The position numbers and the translations under genes were made by a program. DNA of 64,000 nucleotides, from NCBI GenBank assembly GCA_022113835.1, contig JAILWY010000012.1, positions 2,170,001-2,234,000 of the forward strand. The letters are read 5' to 3'. Positions 59,755 to 64,000 of this stretch are shown one piece after another (positions within the stretch are counted from its first letter, which is position 1; the number at the start of each line of letters is the position of its first letter). The notes below the pieces were generated by a model. That model was not told the origin of the DNA and did not search any database. It saw only the letters and a list, made by a program, of their open reading frames with translations. This DNA comes from Atopsyche davidsoni (lineage: Eukaryota > Arthropoda > Insecta > Trichoptera > Hydrobiosidae).

Positions 59755-59957
59755 TATAGTGATAAAAGTACCTTTGTATTTTGTCTTCACTTTGAGTTTA
59801 TTAAAATTATTTGCATTACTAGTTTCGACCCAATACACTGGTTCATCATCAGATGCTTAACTATGCATGCTTAGTTGCATCAGATGCTTACTTAGGTACT
59901 TTTATCATTATAATAACGGATCTTCACGAATCAAATGCGTTGTACCTCAACAAGATT
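59755..59957. repeat. Hammerhead-bearing repeat, copy C (fold-back)
   Basis: The intact minus-strand ribozyme is flanked by GATAAAAGTACC on the left and its inverse GGTACTTTTATC on the right. AAGCATCTGATG occurs twice, which suggests a partial internal duplication of the ribozyme 5' half. The family head lies at the right end. Confidence 0.6.
59813..59856 (-). ncRNA. Hammerhead ribozyme motif, second intact copy
   Basis: On the minus strand: GCAT, CTGATGA, T, stem II GAACCA-loop GTGTAT-TGGGTC (five pairs and one A-G mismatch), GAAA, stem III (AC, loop TA, GT), cleavage base A, ATGC. Stem I is the same four pairs as the copy at 2752. The cleavage base differs (A for C), and both are allowed by the consensus. 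Stem II has changed in sequence and loop length but kept five pairs. The flank AATAAACTCAAAGTGAAGAC matches the decayed copy at 26.6 kb. Confidence 0.78.
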
Positions 59958-62900
59958 GTTTTATTTTTGTTACATAAAGAGAATACGTCTAACCTAGTTC
60001 TTTTTAGTAAATCCAAAATCTAAGCAATCAGTTTTATTCACCGAATCTTAATGAGCCTTTTGAATAAAACAATATATAATTTATAAAATTATTGCGTAAA
60101 TCTAAAAAATTGAGACAAGATGTATATTCAACACAATTCAGTATAATAATTTTGATAAAATAGTTTTTTTAATCTTATACTTGTGTAGTTCCTGTATATT
60201 TATTATATGTACTTAAGTAGTTATGTGTTTGCAAATTTGATTGATATTGCATATATATTTTTATACTCAATAAAATAGCTTGATAACTAACATTTTCAAC
60301 GTATCGAACTTTCGTGTGTTTTTTATTCGTTCAATTATTTGGAATAGGTCAAAGTATAAATAATGAATCCGGAGGTAAGTATGGGCAGAGTACACAGTAG
60401 ATTGATAATGATAACATAATCCCCAGGTAGGTACTAATACCTCAGTGAGCAGCGGCAGGGCCGGCGTGGGAGCGGCAGGTAATTACAGGCCCGGCTGATG
60501 GCTTCATCGGCCGCCGCGGCGGGCGCCCGCTCCAGGGCCGCACTGGGCACCAAAAAACCCGCAATTCAATAATAATATTTATTTAGTTTAGTACTATTTT
60601 TATAAATTATTTATAATATCTTTTATTCGATAAAAATATTTTGAACGTGCAAGCAAATATGCGTAGAGTATATCTCCTAGCGCAATGATTTATAAAAAAA
60701 AATTGAGAATAATTTTAGAAAAATATTTTTATTAATTACTAAGAATCATCACGCATAAGCCACAAAAAACTTTGCTTTTTGTATAAATGTTAAATTTTTT
60801 TTTTATATGAAGTCGGTCCAGTCCTGTATACAATTTAGGAAATTATATGTAAAGGGCCGGCACCCCCACGCCCCTCGCCACACGTTTTTACCAGCGCCGC
60901 GAATACAGGGTGTCGACGAAAAAATATTGATTACAAATATTATCTATATGTTTATTTTGGTTTGTTAATAAAAAATATATAAAAATAAATATGAAGAGAA
61001 TTCAGAGATAACTTTATTTAGATAATTTTGAAGACATATTAATGTCGAGTGTTTGGCACTCTTTTAGAAGTTTAATTTCACATATACTTCATTTAAGCTT
61101 AAAATGTCTTTAAAACGTATGAGATATCTAAAAAATAGATGGTTTCACATTTTTGTAACTTTTAATTATTACGGAGGATAAATCGTAATTAAGCAAATTA
61201 AAAAAATCAGATTAATATATATTATAACATCCTATTATCGAGTTAATGGAATACGTACGACAAATACTAATCAAAAATAATCAGGCCTACTACAACTAAA
61301 TCTTTATACTCATTTTTCACTAATTATGTTGAATGGTTGTACATTTTACCCCCAAAAATTCTAAATGTAATTAGAAAATGTTTGTTTTTTTTTTTAATAC
61401 AAGTATTTTTACTTCCTCTAAATTAAATAATATTTTATTATTTTTTATCTATTGCACCACCCTGTACAGGGTATAGTGTGTTTAAATGCTCTCAATCAGG
61501 CGAAGGCTCGGCGAGACCACCACGAATACGCAAGTAACATTATATTATTTGATCCTCTTTTTATTCCGCGAGCCAGTGCGTGCATAACCTCCTGTGTATA
61601 CCTAACTTATCGGCGAGCCAGTCTGCAATACCTATCGTATTGGAAATATACGTTATCATTATAGCTTCAAATGCAGACACCGTGTCTTGTATTAACAAGA
61701 CCTTACGTGCTGGCGTGGATATCAAATTGTGTGCTACTTGTTAATATTAAAAAAAAACTATTTTCCACTTGTTTTGCAAAAAAATCGAGAAATATTCAAA
61801 AACATGTATAAATTATTTTTATGATACAATCAACAGCTATACGATTTTATAAGCAAAATATAAATAAATTTAAAGTTTTAAAAAAATCCTGATTTATCCA
61901 AAATATTGTTCAAGTACGGTGGAATTTTACAAAATAAATACTCGGATAATAATGTATTTGTTTATTTTTATATATATATATATATATATGTAATTAAATA
62001 GATTTCTAGGTGTAACTTTACTCGGTGGATGTATCAACACATATATGATATGTCAAAGTGCATTAAATCTTTTTTTGGAAATCTATTGAAAATTTAAAGC
62101 CTATTTTGTTCAGGTGTTTTTTGTTTCGTTGTAAATCCGAGCGAAGTCGGTCAGACATAGAACCTCCGCGTGAAAACAAATAATGAAGTTGTAAGTTATA
62201 CGGCCGAACTAATGAAGCCTCTTCTACGAAGCCTTTACGATCGCCAGGTAACCCAAACCACATAATTGACGCGTATTAGGACAGGTAAGGCAATCAAACA
62301 TGACTCCTACATTGTGGCGGCGCCTGCTCAGGTAAGTTTGCTCACCTTCTAAATATCATAATTGAATAAGAAACTTACTTTTTTTAATAATATTATATTT
62401 TGTATTTATATTACCAAAAGTTTTATTAGGGTTCGGGATCAGACTCATTTATTAATATTTTCATATTTCTTGTTATTTTCAAGGTAAATTATAATATCCC
62501 TAGAGGCTGAATAGAAATATGACCTGAAATGTCGAAACCACGAAGGCTGCGCTGGGCTTTAAAAGTAAACACAAAACTCTGTGGGCATCCAATTGCACAA
62601 ATAATTTTTGAAACTGAAAAAAACTACATATTTTTATATTTAAAGCTTAAATTGTAAGTGTTGTACGTTGATTTTGCTAATTGCGTACAAGTTTCATAAA
62701 TATTTTAGCTATAAATATCACACGTTCAACGTTCAACGAGCCTCTTTATGGCGAAAGGGCTCACAGTTAAAAAGGCCGTTTGGCTATTTATATTTGTTGT
62801 TGCAGTTTTTTTAGTAATGCCAATCGAGTCTTCACGTTTTGGTTCGACTTCATAAAGTCGGCTAGCCGAGATCTCCGAAGCTACCTCAGAACGCATTAAG

Positions 62901-64000
62901 CCCTCTCGGGTCCGATGAGGCGACCAGATCTCAGGTGTAAATTGATGGCTTCCCTAGCGGTGAATCTTTATTTACTTGAATCAAGCATTTCCCACATGAG
63001 TAAGTCCCTCTGTTTACACGGCATGCCGTCAAAGCGTTTTACACCGGACGTCCAATTATTACTGCTTCTACGGGGGATATGGATAATACGCTGAGTATAG
63101 TGGAGCTAGGAGCAAAGCATGCATTTTTCAAAATTATAAAAAAATCGTTTATACTGAAAGATTTATTATATAAAATTAAAAAAAGTAAAGCATATCAGAA
63201 ACACAGTGCCATAAAATACTAACAAGTTTTTAGGTAATTAATTGACTCGGGAAACGATATGAAAAATTATTATTTTCATTTTTTATCTCATATGCGTTTT
63301 TAAAGAACTATTCAAAAATATTTTTCTGAAAATATGTGTGAGCATCGCAGCAAGATTTAATAATTTGTTTTTATTAATAACGAAAACTTCTGCTCCCAAA
63401 GAACCAACACCAATATTTTTGAGTCACGCGTTCTGACTTATACAGTAAAAGTGTTTTATTCAATTTTACTAACCAAATTCTAGGTCTACGCTACTCTCTG
63501 GACTCCACTATGATCTCCGTTCAATACTGGTTTACCAGAGAGAACGAAAGACACAGCGTCCATTCCACACGTGTAATCTTAAAATTGATTCACAAAGCGG
63601 TCACGTGATAGGAATGATGTTTATTGTGTATTTATTACCCCCTGCCTGGTGAAACGCCCCACCACCTGATAATTAAAATTTATATCGATCGTAATTTCAC
63701 CGTGAAGTCCCAATATTGCTGTGTGGCAGAGGAACTGGGTTCTGATAAAATCTGGCGGAAGTGTCCGAAGCCTTTATTTCTATCGAACACTGAAAATTTA
63801 TCGCCTCAGATGTTCTCTTCGTTAATTAAATTGCTAATATGTCTTAAAAGAAGCTGATAAAATCACACGGTTTTAATTATTCAGTAAATTTTTATATTTG
63901 TTTTTTTTTTTATGGGAGATCTCACATACTTTTGTTTTTATTTTTTAAGGCTTTGTTTTACCAGAAACATGTTTTTGTATTTATTATATTTATTGGATAT

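Larger units (their letters stand above)
43760..64000. other. Intergenic DNA upstream of Wnt6
   Basis: Beyond the features listed, 43960-44700, 46350-48170, 48540-49420, 51300-52970, 55310-56560, 58690-59750 and 59960-64000 show no recognisable gene. GC-richer patches without coding signal lie at about 48.78-49.08, 49.43-49.51, 50.03-50.17, 56.57-56.71 (ends with GGGGTTCGATTCC, B-box-like) and 60.43-60.55 kb. I looked for further Wnt exons (the next Wnt cluster members might be neighbours) and found none. Confidence 0.6.

Noticed and set aside
61450..61475. CCCTGTACAGGG palindrome as a mariner end junction
   Set aside because: It is a short palindrome only. No inverted ends or transposase sequence were seen around it.

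Overview
The window is AT-rich eukaryotic DNA, very probably from an insect. It carries spliced exons with GT/AG borders, long introns, several mariner relics, hAT and tRNA-derived repeats, and a short run of the insect telomere-type pentamer (CTAAC, i.e. TTAGG). The species cannot be named from the sequence.

The one gene I can prove is Wnt6, on the minus strand. Three coding exons are present: exon 1 (43220 down to 43159, start codon and signal peptide), exon 2 (16916 to 16696) and exon 3 (643 to 336). Their splice phases fit exactly (phase 2, then phase 1, with a phase-0 donor at the left edge). They encode about 197 residues of an expected roughly 350; the C-terminal exon(s), with the lipid-attachment and cysteine-rich end, lie beyond base 1. 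Intron 1 is about 26.2 kb and intron 2 about 16.1 kb, so most of the window is Wnt6 intron. To the right of exon 1 lie a short 5' leader with a small upstream ORF, a probable upstream splice acceptor, and a CpG-rich island at 44.7-45.1 kb that is the best promoter candidate. The rest, to 64 kb, is intergenic.

The introns and intergenic DNA hold much identifiable repeat structure. There is an internally deleted mariner with intact ends (41865-42795), and a second mariner tail only 40 bp from the exon 1 donor. An irritans-type mariner transposase relic lies at 19.4-20.2 kb. A family of hAT-type MITEs is present, two with perfect 8-bp target duplications. LINE 3' ends all point the same way, antisense to Wnt6. 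tRNA-derived fold-back SINE-like repeats, a 246-bp tandem array with an inverted counterpart (21.8-24.9 kb), a 108-bp tandem array (34.9-35.4 kb) and several dispersed repeat pairs complete the list. About twenty compact GC-rich islands (100-350 bp) interrupt the AT-rich background. They are either repeat pieces or, more interestingly, candidate regulatory elements.

The most striking find is a dispersed repeat family that carries complete minimal hammerhead ribozyme motifs (2752-2794 plus strand; 59813-59856 minus strand). Both have the invariant core, a paired stem II, a two-base-pair stem III and the same four-base-pair stem I. A decayed third copy lies at 26.6 kb. A separate palindromic repeat (46.05-46.34 kb, with a relative at 57.1 kb) holds a hammerhead-like fold in which the core C3-G8 pair appears replaced by U-A. 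No CRISPR, operon or bacterial feature is present.
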